Shown: positions 52,028-60,797, numbered from the stretch's first letter. The stretch is 64,000 bases of DNA from Anaerolinea thermophila (GCF_020723905.1 NZ_DYHZ01000004.1:303199-367198); one strand, 5' to 3'. Notes: generated from the sequence alone by a model not told the origin. Made by a program: numbers and translations.

Positions 52028-53754
52028 TCCGTTGCCTCCGCAAGCCAGCACTGCGCCACTTCCTGCGGGGTGAGCAGTGGCAGGGGGACCTGCCAGCGCG
52101 CTTCCAGCGCCTGCGCCAGTTTGACCGCCTGCGGCTGGGTCAGCGCGGTACGCTCCAGTGCGGCAAGGTTGTGGTAGGCTTCCCGCAGGGGGGCATCTAG
52201 CAGGAGATGTCCTTTGTTCATCAGGAGCGCCCGCTCGGCGTAACCCGGCATCAGGTACAGGTGATGGGTGATCACCAGGATGGTTTTGCCCATGCGGTGC
52301 AGGTCGCGGGTGATGTCGAGGATGGCGGTGGCTCCCGCCAGATCCTGTCCGGTGGTGGGTTCGTCAAAGATGAGCACCTCTGGCTGAAGCGCCAGCACCG
52401 CGGCGATGACCACACGGGCGCGCTCGCCTTTGGGGAGGGAGAAGGGATGCCGCTGGCGCACATCGTTCAGGCGCAGAGCATCCAGGGCTTCATCGGTGCG
52501 GCGGCGCACTTCATCGGCGGGGTAGTGCAGATGACGCAGGGCAAAGGCAATTTCGTCTTCGACTGTGCGGTTGAACAACTGCAAATCGGGGTTCTGTCCC
52601 ACATAGCCGATGCGCCGGGCGGCGTCGGCGGTGGAGAGGGTGCGGGTGTCCTGCCCGGCAAAGTGCACCTCACCGCGGGTGGGTTGAAGCAGGTTGACAA
52701 AGTGGCGCACCAGGGTGCTCTTGCCCGCGCCGTTTTGCCCGGCAATCAGCACATACTCTCCAGCGTGAATGTCGAACGAAACCCCGCACAGGGCGTGCGT
52801 CCCGTTGGGGTAGATGTGATGCAGGTCGCGTACGGTGATCAGCGCTTCGGCGGAGGGACGGGTTGCCCCGGACGCAGGAATCGCAGGTAGATGGACAGGG
52901 CGCGGCAGGTCTTTCAGCCGGTTCAGCCCTTCGGACAGGCGCACCGGCAGGGATGCGCCGGGAGGGAGCAGATGGCGCACCAGCCAGAAGGTCTTTGCTA
53001 CCTGTGGCGGACGCACGCCGTATTCCTCCAGCAGGGGCACGTTGCCGTAAATCTCCTCCGGTGTGCCTTCTGCTACGATGGCACCCTTTGCCAGCAGGAT
53101 GAGACGGTGGGCGCTTTCTGCCAGTTCCTCGGCGGCATGCCCGCTGATGACGATGGTCATGCCCATGGTATGGTTGAGTTCGCGCAGGACGGCAAACACA
53201 TCCTGCGCTCCCTGCGGGTCGAGTTGTGAGACGGGTTCATCCAGCACCAGCAAATCGGGCTGGACTGCCAGGGCGGCGGCAATGGCAAGGCGCTGTTTCT
53301 GTCCGCCGGAGAGTTCCGAGGGATGGCGTTTGGGCAGGTTTTCGAGGCGCACCATCTCCAGCACGCGCGGGATGCGGGCGCGGATTTCCTCCGCCGGGAC
53401 GTTCAGGTTTTCCAGGGCAAAGGCAATTTCGTTCTCCACCGAGGTGGCGATCAACTGCGTTTCGGGGTCTTCCAGTACCATGCCAACATGGCGCGCCAGT
53501 TGATGGATGGGGGTGTCCACGGTGTCCAGCCCGGCAACGCGCAGATGTCCAAAAAATCGCCCACCGTAAAATTGCGGGACAATGCCGTTGAGGGTCAGGC
53601 AAAAGGTGGTTTTGCCCGCGCCGGTTGCGCCAATCACCCCCAGCAGTTCGCCTTTGCGCACGGTCAGGTTGATTTCCTGCAGGGCAAAATCTGTGCGGTG
53701 AGGGTACTGGTACGAGACCTTCTCGAAGTGTGCCAGCGGGGTATGAATGTCCAT
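52024..53754 (-). CDS. ECF transporter, fused two-domain ATPase (EcfA-EcfA')
   Basis: The 576-residue product joins two ABC ATPase domains. The first has Walker A GATGAGKTTF near 42, signature LSGGQKQR near 143 and Walker B LLVLDEPVSQLDP. The second has Walker A GQNGAGKSTL near 338, Walker B LIFDEPTTGQD, but a degenerate signature SLPKGERAR near 438 in place of LSGGQ. The domains power the T and S components. A TACAAT box lies 8 bp before the start and no ribosome site is seen, so the mRNA may be leaderless. A minus-strand terminator separates it from the S gene. Confidence 0.92.
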   Translation of the reverse strand: MDIHTPLAHFEKVSYQYPHRTDFALQEINLTVRKGELLGVIGATGAGKTTFCLTLNGIVPQFYGGRFFGHLRVAGLDTVDTPIHQLARHVGMVLEDPETQLIATSVENEIAFALENLNVPAEEIRARIPRVLEMVRLENLPKRHPSELSGGQKQRLAIAAALAVQPDLLVLDEPVSQLDPQGAQDVFAVLRELNHTMGMTIVISGHAAEELAESAHRLILLAKGAIVAEGTPEEIYGNVPLLEEYGVRPPQVAKTFWLVRHLLPPGASLPVRLSEGLNRLKDLPRPVHLPAIPASGATRPSAEALITVRDLHHIYPNGTHALCGVSFDIHAGEYVLIAGQNGAGKSTLVRHFVNLLQPTRGEVHFAGQDTRTLSTADAARRIGYVGQNPDLQLFNRTVEDEIAFALRHLHYPADEVRRRTDEALDALRLNDVRQRHPFSLPKGERARVVIAAVLALQPEVLIFDEPTTGQDLAGATAILDITRDLHRMGKTILVITHHLYLMPGYAERALLMNKGHLLLDAPLREAYHNLAALERTALTQPQAVKLAQALEARWQVPLPLLTPQEVAQCWLAEATE

Positions 53755-53762
53755 GCGGGATG

Positions 53763-53768
53763 ATTGTA
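53763..53768 (-). promoter_or_regulatory. -10 box immediately upstream of the ECF ATPase gene
   Basis: TACAAT on the minus strand ends 8 nt before the start codon at 53754. A start at +7 would fall within two bases of the ATG. No -35 consensus is visible. Confidence 0.4.
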
Positions 53769-53769
53769 C

Positions 53770-53806
53770 CAGAAGAAAAAAAGCGGCGGAAACCTCTCCG
53801 CCGCTT
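53770..53806 (-). terminator. Intrinsic terminator between ECF S and ECF ATPase genes
   Basis: A perfect 10-bp stem (AAGCGGCGGA with TCCGCCGCTT), a 6-nt loop and seven T on the minus strand. It should stop S-gene transcripts before the ATPase gene. Confidence 0.88.
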
Positions 53807-53878
53807 GAACCGCCATATCTACCTGCGCTTGCTTTTTATCCTCCCCGCAGACCTGTTGAGGGGAGCGAGAGGCGCCTC

Positions 53879-54661
53879 CTAGTAGGCGGCGTGGGTGGGC
53901 TTGACCAGCCCGATGGCGCGCAGACCGGCAATCACGCCGGTGCCAATCACTGCGCCAATGGCGCCGCGGGTGGCAAACTCCACCGGAATGATGGGGATGA
54001 GCGTCATCCACACCTCGGCGGGCCAGTTGAACATCAGGTAGGTAATGGCGCCCGCGCAGACGTGCGCCAGACCGTAGGTCATCCATGTGCCGAGGAACAG
54101 CCCTGCCGCCAGTTTCAACAGGCTGGTGGAGGCAATCCAGCGTGCAAAGAGGGAGCGGGTAGGAAGCAGGTAGAGAATCAGCGCGCTCCAGTTGACGAAG
54201 GTGGTCATCAGCGCGGTGGAGAGCGCCACGCCGTTCTGCAAGCCGCGTCCCACATACACCACGAAGCCCAGCACGCCCAGAACGAAAGGCAACAGCCACC
54301 AGCCGCGGCGTTTTCCGCCTGCCGCCATGGCGCCTGCCGCAAAACTGGTGATCAGCGCGCTCATCACCGAGACATACCACACCCGCGTGGTGTGCGGCGC
54401 TACGAATACACCGATCAGCGTGCCGATGCCGGAGGAAACCGCCCCGGCGAGAGGACCCAGAATCCAGCCTACCAGACTGTACACCCCCTGACTCATGGGG
54501 AAGGACCCGCCCATCCCCAGCACTGCCGAAAAGGGGATGAACGCCAGCACGGTGACCACCGCCGCCAGCACGATGAGATAGGCTACCGGCGCGCCGTCCA
54601 CACTGGCGCCTCCCAGAAACTGCACCCGGCGTTCCTCGCCGGAAGGTTGAGAAAGGGACAT
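53879..54661 (-). CDS. ECF transporter S (substrate-binding) component, substrate unknown
   Basis: A 260-residue membrane protein with seven or eight helices. The first helix region AAVVTVLAFIPFSAVLGMGGSFPMSQGVYSLVGWILGPLAGAVSSGIGTLIG resembles S components, in which the N-terminal helix carries an Ala motif that docks on EcfT. It is longer than the usual 180-200 residues. Its place beside the fused ATPase and T genes supports the call. The substrate cannot be assigned. GGAGGTG precedes ATG 54661, and the leader carries two mutually exclusive hairpins. Confidence 0.82.
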   Translation of the reverse strand: MSLSQPSGEERRVQFLGGASVDGAPVAYLIVLAAVVTVLAFIPFSAVLGMGGSFPMSQGVYSLVGWILGPLAGAVSSGIGTLIGVFVAPHTTRVWYVSVMSALITSFAAGAMAAGGKRRGWWLLPFVLGVLGFVVYVGRGLQNGVALSTALMTTFVNWSALILYLLPTRSLFARWIASTSLLKLAAGLFLGTWMTYGLAHVCAGAITYLMFNWPAEVWMTLIPIIPVEFATRGAIGAVIGTGVIAGLRAIGLVKPTHAAY

Positions 54662-54673
54662 GAACACCTCCAG

Positions 54674-54709
54674 GTCAGAAAATTTCCTGACGTACCCCCC
54701 GCCGTCAGG
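54674..54709 (-). promoter_or_regulatory. Candidate two-state leader hairpins before the ECF S gene
   Basis: On the minus strand, CCTGACG (54709-54703) pairs with CGTCAGG (54692-54686). The same 3' arm, as GTCAGG (54691-54686), can pair instead with TCTGAC (54679-54674). The second hairpin lies next to the GGAGGTG ribosome site at 54671-54665. This is the geometry of a small switch, though no known riboswitch class was matched. Confidence 0.4.
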
Positions 54710-54719
54710 CTGCGCCCCA

Positions 54720-54725
54720 ATTGTA
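54720..54725 (-). promoter_or_regulatory. -10 box of the ECF S gene
   Basis: TACAAT on the minus strand; it predicts a start near 54713, just before the leader hairpins. No clear -35 box. Confidence 0.4.
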
Positions 54726-54783
54726 TCGCAAGTCAGGAGAAGGAGAAAAAACAAAAATCACCCGAACAAAGGAGGAAAATGTG

Positions 54784-54812
54784 TTAACTTTTTTACCAAA
54801 AACAGGTACAAT
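54784..54812 (+). promoter_or_regulatory. Promoter of the GH4 gene
   Basis: TTAACT (54784-54789), a 17-bp spacer and TACAAT (54807-54812), 49 bp before ATG 54862. Confidence 0.6.
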
Positions 54813-54861
54813 AAGACCATCCCCGTTTTTGAACTTTTGATTTTGATGGAGTGAAGCGCAC

Positions 54862-56208
54862 ATGAAGAAAACCATTGTACTCATTGGAGCCGGAAGCGCT
54901 CAGTTCGGTTATGGCACCATTGGTGACATTTTACAGAGCAAGGTGCTGGAAGGCAGTCACATCGTCCTGCACGATATCAACCCGACCACGATGGGGGTGG
55001 TAGAACGCACCGCCCGTCAGTTTATCGAAGAGCACGGTTTACCGTTCACCATCTCGGCGACCACGAACCGCGCCGAAGCCCTGCAGGGAGCGGATTTCAT
55101 CATCAGTTCCATTGAGGTGGGCGATCGCTTTGAACTGTGGGAACAGGACTGGCGTATCCCTCAGCAGTATGGCATTCGTCAGGTTTATGGCGAGAACGGC
55201 GGTCCCGGCGGGCTGTTCCACTCGCTGCGCATCATCCCGCCCATTCTGGAGATCTGCGCCGACGTGATGCGCATCTGCCCCGATGCCTACATGTTCAATT
55301 TCTCCAATCCGATGAGCCGCATCTGCACCACTGTGCACCGGGCGTTCCCCGATTTGAAGTTCATCGGTCTGTGCCATGAGATTGGCTCCCTGCGCCGCTT
55401 CCTGCCCGAGATTCTGGGCGTGCCCTATGAGGCGCTGGAAGTGCGCGCGGGTGGTTTGAACCACTTCAGCGTGGTGCTTTCGGCAAAGTACAAAGACACC
55501 GGCAAGGATGCTTACCCCGATATCCGCGCCAAAGCCCCTGCCTTCTTTGCCAATATGCCCTCGCTCAGCGCCGAGCACAAGTACTTCAAGGAAACCGGCA
55601 AATGGCCCGAGACCAAAGAAGACTTTGCCCACGTGGAAACCGAAGCCTGGCCCGAGCGGCGCGTCTTCCAGGTCATTCTGGAGAAGTTCGGGCTGATGCC
55701 CATCACCTCCGACAGCCACTTCGGCGAGTACATTCAGTGGGCATACGACGTCACCGATCACCGCGGCATTCTGGACTTCTACCGCTTCTACAAACAGTAC
55801 CTCTCGCAGGTTCAGCCCAGTATTGAACTGACCCTCAAAGAGCGGGTGGTGCCGATCATCGAGGGCATCCTCACCGATGCGGGCTATGTGGAAGAAGCCG
55901 TCAACATTCCCAACAAAGGCTTGATTGATGACCTGCCCGAGTGGATTGCGGTGGAAGTACCCGCCATCGTGGATAAGAACGGTGTGCACGGTATTCCGCT
56001 GGGCAAACTGCCCGCCGGTTTCAAGGGCTTGCTGATGAATCAGGTTGCCGTTCACGACCTGACCGCCGAAGCCGTGATTCACAAGTCCAGGGCGCTGGCG
56101 CTGCAGGCGCTGATGGTGGATCCGGTGGTGGATATCTACCAGGGTCTGGAAGAACTGCTCGATACGATGATTGAGTATCAGGAAAAGTGGCTGGGCTACC
56201 TGAAATAA
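54862..56208 (+). CDS. GH4 family glycosidase (NAD- and metal-dependent)
   Basis: A cytoplasmic 448-residue glycosidase of family GH4, which uses NAD and Mn2+ in an oxidation-elimination mechanism. The Rossmann start is VLIGAGSAQFGYGTIGDIL. NPMSR near residue 150, Cys171-His172 (GLCHE) and the His of GGLNHF near 202 are the expected metal and substrate ligands. Members act on alpha-glucosides, alpha-galactosides or alpha-galacturonides, with or without 6-phosphate. The GLCHE context does not let me choose. It has its own promoter and terminator. Confidence 0.92.
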   Translation: MKKTIVLIGAGSAQFGYGTIGDILQSKVLEGSHIVLHDINPTTMGVVERTARQFIEEHGLPFTISATTNRAEALQGADFIISSIEVGDRFELWEQDWRIPQQYGIRQVYGENGGPGGLFHSLRIIPPILEICADVMRICPDAYMFNFSNPMSRICTTVHRAFPDLKFIGLCHEIGSLRRFLPEILGVPYEALEVRAGGLNHFSVVLSAKYKDTGKDAYPDIRAKAPAFFANMPSLSAEHKYFKETGKWPETKEDFAHVETEAWPERRVFQVILEKFGLMPITSDSHFGEYIQWAYDVTDHRGILDFYRFYKQYLSQVQPSIELTLKERVVPIIEGILTDAGYVEEAVNIPNKGLIDDLPEWIAVEVPAIVDKNGVHGIPLGKLPAGFKGLLMNQVAVHDLTAEAVIHKSRALALQALMVDPVVDIYQGLEELLDTMIEYQEKWLGYLK

Positions 56209-56229
56209 GCCGCTAGAGCGCGTGTTTGC

Positions 56230-56265
56230 CATCCCCCCGATGCAGGTCGGGGGGATGATATTTTT
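56230..56265 (+). terminator. Intrinsic terminator after the GH4 gene
   Basis: An 11-bp stem (CATCCCCCCGA with TCGGGGGGATG), a 6-nt loop, then ATATTTTT. Confidence 0.85.
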
Positions 56266-56271
56266 CCCGCT

Positions 56272-57525
56272 TTACGGACACTGGATGAACCCCTGCGCCC
56301 AGAGACAGCCGCCGCAGGCGGGGGCATCGTTGCCGTAGCAGTCTTCCTGATTGCTGTCTGCCATCTCGCAACTGTTGCACACAGTACAGGGGGCAAAGTC
56401 GAATACCAGCAAACGCCGGCGCAACTGGCGGTAGGCGGGCGCATTCCAGATTTCCAGCAGGGGCTGTTCGCGTACATTGCCGTAAGAGACCGCCTGTACC
56501 CGGCGCGCCCGGTCATCCAGATAACTGTGGTGGGAATGCAACAGCGCCAGACAGGGAGCAACCATGCCATCCCAGCGCACCGAGAGCGAGGGTTTTTCCA
56601 CAAAAGGGCAGGAATTCATGCCCTGGTTGAGTGGTTGACGGGCGAGTGTGACGGATAAGCCTTGTTGAAGCAGGGGCAAAAGGCTTTTGCTCACCGTGGG
56701 GGTGAGATCCATGCGCGGAAGGTCAATTTGAGGCGCATATTCCGAGGCGGAGGCTTCGCTGAAATATAAAGAGTGACGGTAGAGCATTTCCTCGCGCATG
56801 GCAGGCGTGTAGGGCAATACGTTGGTCACCATCAGGCGATCTGCACCCAGTTCCATACTCAGGCGGAGCAGGTCGGGAAGGTCGGCAATATTGCGCTTCA
56901 TGGCGACAAAGACGATGCCCAGACGCGGTAAAGATAAACCCTGCAATTGACGCCGTTCTTTCAGGTAGCGTAAGCCCTCCAGCACCTGTGGAAGCGCCGC
57001 GCCGAGACGTACATCGGCGTAGTGTTCAGGGGTAGCCCCATCCAGCGAGACCCATAAGCGCTTCAACCCGGCTTGAATCAGACCGTCAATCAGGGCAGGG
57101 CGCAGTAAGGTGCCGTTGGTAATTAACTCCACGCTGGCACCCATCTGAGCCGCCTGCAAAATCATTTCTACAATGTGAGGATGGCTAAGCGGTTCGCCAA
57201 ATCCACCGAAGAAGACGTCGGGGGTGGGCTGCACATCACGCAATCCTTCCAGAATGTGTTCGAAGGTGTCCATGCTCATCCTGCCCGAGGGCTCGTCCCA
57301 CACGTTGCGCATGCAGGTCACGCAATCCAGGTTGCACAGGTCGGTGGGTTCAATGTACACCCGCTTCAGTGCGTCTGCGGGATGCGAAAGGCGAAAGCCT
57401 GTTTCGTCTTCTTCAAGGCGCACCCTGGCTCCGCCGGTAAAACCGTACCGACGGGCAAACCCAACGGGCAACAGCACGTTGCCGCTGGAATCGGTTTTAA
57501 TGGTTAAGAGATGGCGCTTTTTCAT
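56272..57525 (-). CDS. Radical SAM/SPASM protein with AbrB-like N-terminal domain
   Basis: The 417-residue product has three parts. Residues 5-48 (LLTIKTDSSGNVLLPVGFARRYGFTGG...FRLSHP) look like an AbrB/SpoVT swapped-hairpin domain. Residues 55-260 are a radical SAM domain with CNLDCVTC near 64-71 and FFGGFGEPLSHP. The C-terminus (about 315-417) is a SPASM-type region with at least nine Cys, ending CTVCNSCEMADSNQEDC and CGGC. SPASM proteins modify peptides or mature cofactors; relatives near tungsten aldehyde oxidoreductases have a similar look. No peptide or oxidoreductase gene is adjacent. No ribosome site is seen at ATG 57525. Confidence 0.82.
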   Translation of the reverse strand: MKKRHLLTIKTDSSGNVLLPVGFARRYGFTGGARVRLEEDETGFRLSHPADALKRVYIEPTDLCNLDCVTCMRNVWDEPSGRMSMDTFEHILEGLRDVQPTPDVFFGGFGEPLSHPHIVEMILQAAQMGASVELITNGTLLRPALIDGLIQAGLKRLWVSLDGATPEHYADVRLGAALPQVLEGLRYLKERRQLQGLSLPRLGIVFVAMKRNIADLPDLLRLSMELGADRLMVTNVLPYTPAMREEMLYRHSLYFSEASASEYAPQIDLPRMDLTPTVSKSLLPLLQQGLSVTLARQPLNQGMNSCPFVEKPSLSVRWDGMVAPCLALLHSHHSYLDDRARRVQAVSYGNVREQPLLEIWNAPAYRQLRRRLLVFDFAPCTVCNSCEMADSNQEDCYGNDAPACGGCLWAQGFIQCP

Positions 57526-57753
57526 TCAGGAACGATATTCGCGAACCAGATTGTTCATCAGGGTCAGTCAGATTGTGAAAAATCAATCAGGAAAGTGATC
57601 AAATCATTTTCCGATTGTTCTTTCCATTCTGTCTCTGTCCACGAAAGGTCTTGAGATGTTAATCTTCTCCTTTAACTGCTCGGGGCGGTGGTAACCTATT
57701 GTACTCCTGACTCGCATTTCTCGAGAGCGATTCTTTCCTCAGCCTCTTAAGGG
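57526..57753. other. A+T-richer leader of the radical SAM gene
   Basis: About 230 bp with a minus-strand TACAAT at 57703-57698, which would give the radical SAM mRNA a leader near 165 nt. The leader contains AAGGAG followed by AUU/AUC codons and a short open frame, but no convincing gene or known riboswitch. Confidence 0.35.
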
Positions 57754-58830
57754 TTACCCTCTCACCACCACGCTGGTGCCCGTATCCTCCCACCAGGTGA
57801 CCTGATCGAAGGGTACGGCGGGGTGCGTCCAGCGGTAAATCCAGCGGGCGGCGGCGGGCGAGAGGTTGATGCACCCGTGACTGCGCGGTTTGCCAAAGTC
57901 GTTGTGCCAGTAGGTGCCGTGGAAAGAGATGCCGCTTTCGGTCAGGTAGCACACCCACGGCACGCCGGGTAAGTCGTAACTGTTGGGCGCTGCCAGATCG
58001 CCGGATGCCATATGGCGTGAAGGGCGTTTGCGGTTGGTGATGTAGCGTCCTGCGGGGGTGGAGTAATCGCCGTCAATGAATTTTCCGCCGGTTGCCGCGC
58101 GGGTGATGAGCGCGGGTTCATCGTTTTCGTAGGCAATCACCAGTTGATCTTTCAGCCATACTTCGATGCGTTTGGCTTCGGGGGGTACATCTGCCGAGAG
58201 CGGAGCGACTTCTTCAGGCTTCAACAGGTGCAGATGCTCGGCGCGGGCGTAATACACCCGCTTGAACTTGTCATCCCACAGCTGGTACCATACGTTGCCC
58301 TCGCTGTCCTTCAGCACCTTCTGCACCCAGTGGACGGTGCTGTAGTACAGGCGGTAGCCCGGACGGTCGGGGCGTTTCAGGTCGCGCAGGGTATCGGTGT
58401 AGGGTACGGTCACCTCTGCCAGCCAGCCGGTGGGCGGCACCGTTGCCGCGGGCGGGTTGAGGCGCAACTCTACCGGCTGAAGTTTGCCCGAATGGGCAAA
58501 CCCCTTGCCCTTCAGGTGGTACCATACCCGGTTGTGGGCGGGCTTTTCATCCCCGATGACCACCTCATCCACCTCAAAGACCAGATCGCGCCAGTACACC
58601 TGCTGGAGTTTTGCCGAGAAGGACGGGCGGTCGTACACCTCCACGTGATCGTCCACACAGCGCACGCGCTTTACCGCCGTCCCATCGGGAGGGTGGTTGA
58701 GACGTTCCCATCGGGTATAGGGGTCAAGGAAGGGCAGGGCGAACAATCCCAGCGCTCCTCTGCTCAGCCAGCGCAGGAACTCGCGCCGGGAGAGGGGGGC
58801 AAGGTCGGAAGCAAAGAGCGTGGCAGACAT
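57754..58830 (-). CDS. L,D-transpeptidase (YkuD), Tat-type signal
   Basis: A cell-wall enzyme of 358 residues that forms 3-3 cross-links or attaches proteins to peptidoglycan. The N-terminus LSRREFLRWLSRGALGLFALPFL has the twin-Arg pattern and hydrophobic core of a Tat signal. An SH3-like or pre-YkuD region spans 60-215. The YkuD domain (about 225-358) has FHGTYWHNDFGKPRSHGCINLS, with the catalytic Cys near 319. It follows the paralogous gene by 3 bp and is last in the amidase operon. Confidence 0.9.
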   Translation of the reverse strand: MSATLFASDLAPLSRREFLRWLSRGALGLFALPFLDPYTRWERLNHPPDGTAVKRVRCVDDHVEVYDRPSFSAKLQQVYWRDLVFEVDEVVIGDEKPAHNRVWYHLKGKGFAHSGKLQPVELRLNPPAATVPPTGWLAEVTVPYTDTLRDLKRPDRPGYRLYYSTVHWVQKVLKDSEGNVWYQLWDDKFKRVYYARAEHLHLLKPEEVAPLSADVPPEAKRIEVWLKDQLVIAYENDEPALITRAATGGKFIDGDYSTPAGRYITNRKRPSRHMASGDLAAPNSYDLPGVPWVCYLTESGISFHGTYWHNDFGKPRSHGCINLSPAAARWIYRWTHPAVPFDQVTWWEDTGTSVVVRG

Positions 58831-58833
58831 GCG

Positions 58834-59898
58834 TCAATCGTGGATGTTGACCAGCGTCCCCACCGATGCCCAGTTGTAGAGCCAGCCGGCGTCTTCGGTG
58901 CGCAGGTTGACGCACCCATGGCTCATCGGCGTGCCAAAGTTGTTGTGCCAGTAGGTGCCGTGCAAGCCGTAGCCCTTGTAGAAGTACATCACATAGGGCA
59001 CATCGGGCAGGTAGTAGCCCGGACCGGACATATCGGCGTAGCGGTACTTGACGTAAATGCGGAACTGTCCCTGCACGGTGGGATAGCGCCAGGTGCCGGT
59101 GGAGACAATGAAGGAGTTCACCAGGCGGTCGTCCTCGTAGGCGTACAGTTTCTGCTCGGAGAGGTCCACGTCAATCCAGCGTCCTTCCGCTTCAATGGGC
59201 GGGGCGGGCTCATCCCGGCGGGGTTCGGGGGTATCGGTCGGTTCCGGCGTGTCGGTAGGATCGGGGGTGTGGGTCGGGGTAGGCGTGGGGGTCTCGGTGG
59301 GGGTGGGCGTCGGTGTGGCGGTTGGGGTGGCAGTGGGGGTGTTTGTGGGGGTGAGCGAGGGTTTGATCAGCGCCATGACGGGGCGTTCTGCGGCCGAGGC
59401 CCGCCTCCACATATCCCAGCCATTGGTAAACCCCAGGGTGATGACCGCCACAATCACCAGAAAGAGGGCAAATGCCATGCCCTGCACCATCCTCAGCCAG
59501 TTCGGTGGGAGGGTAAAGGGGCGTTCCGTCACTGCCCCGGCAGAGGGCAGAATCATCGGGCGGGTTTCTTCCAGATCCAGCGCCGGAAGGGTCAAACCGG
59601 GATGCACTGCCAGGGAATAAGTGGCGGGCTGGGCGCGCAGACGGCGGACTGCCCAGTGCATTGCCTGGCGCGCCTGCTGACTGGCGGGGTTGATTTCCAG
59701 CGCGCGGCGGATGTACGCCACACTGCCCTGCGGAGATGCCACTGCCGCCAGCGCCAGCCAGGATTGTTCGTCTTCCGGGGCGAGGCGTACCGCCTGCTGT
59801 GCCCAGCGGCGCGCCTGCGCGCGGTCTCGCCTCCGCAGGGCGCGGATGGCTTGCTGGACGGCTTCGTGGGCGGCGCGCTCATCCCCGCTGGCGATCAT
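58834..59898 (-). CDS. L,D-transpeptidase (YkuD) with TPR-like head and Thr-Pro stalk
   Basis: A 354-residue membrane protein. A cytoplasmic TPR-like helical head (about 1-75) and linker precede one membrane helix (about 133-157). A Thr-Pro-rich stalk (181-232) crosses the wall and carries the YkuD domain, with [22 protein letters not shown] and the catalytic Cys near 326. I place the start at ATG 59898, one base after the amidase stop, since GGAGGGGAGG lies nine bases ahead. A longer frame from 59937 lacks a site. The inside-to-outside layout could link wall cross-linking to a cytoplasmic partner. Confidence 0.9.
   Translation of the reverse strand: MIASGDERAAHEAVQQAIRALRRRDRAQARRWAQQAVRLAPEDEQSWLALAAVASPQGSVAYIRRALEINPASQQARQAMHWAVRRLRAQPATYSLAVHPGLTLPALDLEETRPMILPSAGAVTERPFTLPPNWLRMVQGMAFALFLVIVAVITLGFTNGWDMWRRASAAERPVMALIKPSLTPTNTPTATPTATPTPTPTETPTPTPTHTPDPTDTPEPTDTPEPRRDEPAPPIEAEGRWIDVDLSEQKLYAYEDDRLVNSFIVSTGTWRYPTVQGQFRIYVKYRYADMSGPGYYLPDVPYVMYFYKGYGLHGTYWHNNFGTPMSHGCVNLRTEDAGWLYNWASVGTLVNIHD
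59200..59355 (-). repeat. Thr-Pro low-complexity stalk
   Basis: Imperfect short tandem repeats encode [16 protein letters not shown] and TDTPEP units in the extracellular stalk of the transpeptidase. Confidence 0.9.
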
Positions 59899-59899
59899 C

Positions 59900-60697
59900 T
59901 CACGGCGCCTCCCCTCCGCCGGGGTTAATGGTTTCATTCCGCAGGTAGCAGAGGATGCCGCGTACCACGCCTTCTGCCACCCGATCGGTCTGATTGACCA
60001 GGATATCGCGATCCAGATTCATGAAACCGGTCTCGATGATGGCGGCAGGGGTATTGCCGTTAATTTCGCTGAAGGCGTGGTAATCGGTCATATCGTCAGT
60101 GACGCTGCCCGGGTGGTAAGGCAGGTTAACGACGCGCTGATACCGGTCAATCAGGCAGGCGGTCAGCCGTTCGGTCTTTTCGGTCTGCCGGTTGGCTTGC
60201 GCCGCCGCCACCTTGAAGCCGGTTGCCTTGTCGTTGATGTACTCACACGAATCGTTGTGGATGGACAACAGCACCAGCCCCTGATAGCCGTTCAGGCGGG
60301 TATCGAACTCCTGAAAGAGATCCACCTGAAAACCTTCCTGCATCAGGCGCTGTTTGACCAGCGTGGCAATCTTCAGGTTGATGCTTTCCTCGGTCAGCCC
60401 GTCGGGACAGACGGCGCCGGGGTCGTGCCCCCAGTGACCGGCGACAATGCCGATGGGCGGGCGCGGTGAGGGGGTGGGGGTGGGCAGAGTTTGCTGGACA
60501 CTGCGGGCGGCTTCCAGCAGGCGGTTGATGCGGCTCATGCGCTGAGCGGCAAACAGATTGGAAGCATTCCAGAAGGTAAACACGGTGGCGACCAGCAAAG
60601 CCACGCTGAGCACGGTTTGCAGATTGCGCCAGGTGCTCACCTCGGGGCTTTCACGGCGTGGACGGGTGGAACGGGGAGATGAAGATTGGGTGGTCAT
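59900..60697 (-). CDS. N-acetylmuramoyl-L-alanine amidase (Amidase_3)
   Basis: A 265-residue membrane-anchored zinc amidase that cuts the bond between muramic acid and the stem peptide. One membrane helix lies near 25-48, then a Thr-Pro linker. The catalytic domain has [11 protein letters not shown] near 85 (first His ligand), [10 protein letters not shown] (Glu ligand), LSIHNDS (second His) and the catalytic IIETGFMN. First gene of the amidase/L,D-transpeptidase operon. Its promoter lies so close that the leader would be about 5 nt, and no ribosome site is seen. Confidence 0.92.
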   Translation of the reverse strand: MTTQSSSPRSTRPRRESPEVSTWRNLQTVLSVALLVATVFTFWNASNLFAAQRMSRINRLLEAARSVQQTLPTPTPSPRPPIGIVAGHWGHDPGAVCPDGLTEESINLKIATLVKQRLMQEGFQVDLFQEFDTRLNGYQGLVLLSIHNDSCEYINDKATGFKVAAAQANRQTEKTERLTACLIDRYQRVVNLPYHPGSVTDDMTDYHAFSEINGNTPAAIIETGFMNLDRDILVNQTDRVAEGVVRGILCYLRNETINPGGGEAP

Positions 60698-60708
60698 ATC
60701 TGTACATC

Positions 60709-60737
60709 ATGGTACCGAAAAAGACAAAAAGAGGCAA
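60709..60737 (-). promoter_or_regulatory. Promoter of the amidase/L,D-transpeptidase operon
   Basis: On the minus strand, TTGCCT (60737-60732), a 17-bp spacer and TACCAT (60714-60709). The predicted start is within about 5 nt of ATG 60697. Confidence 0.5.
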
Positions 60738-60797
60738 GTTTTTTCCTGCCCTTTTCGGCAATTCAGGACGGTGCAAGAACCTTGCCGGTTTTCGGGA

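Noticed and set aside
54661-54760. A thiamine-pyrophosphate riboswitch before the ECF S gene
   Set aside because: The leader is too short and lacks the CUGAGA and GAUAAUGCCAGC-like blocks. Only simple alternative hairpins are seen.
58144-59928. A 594-codon plus-strand open frame opposite the L,D-transpeptidase genes
   Set aside because: Its product is low-complexity (Gly/Arg/Val) with no motif, and the minus strand carries two complete YkuD enzymes with catalytic HGC motifs.
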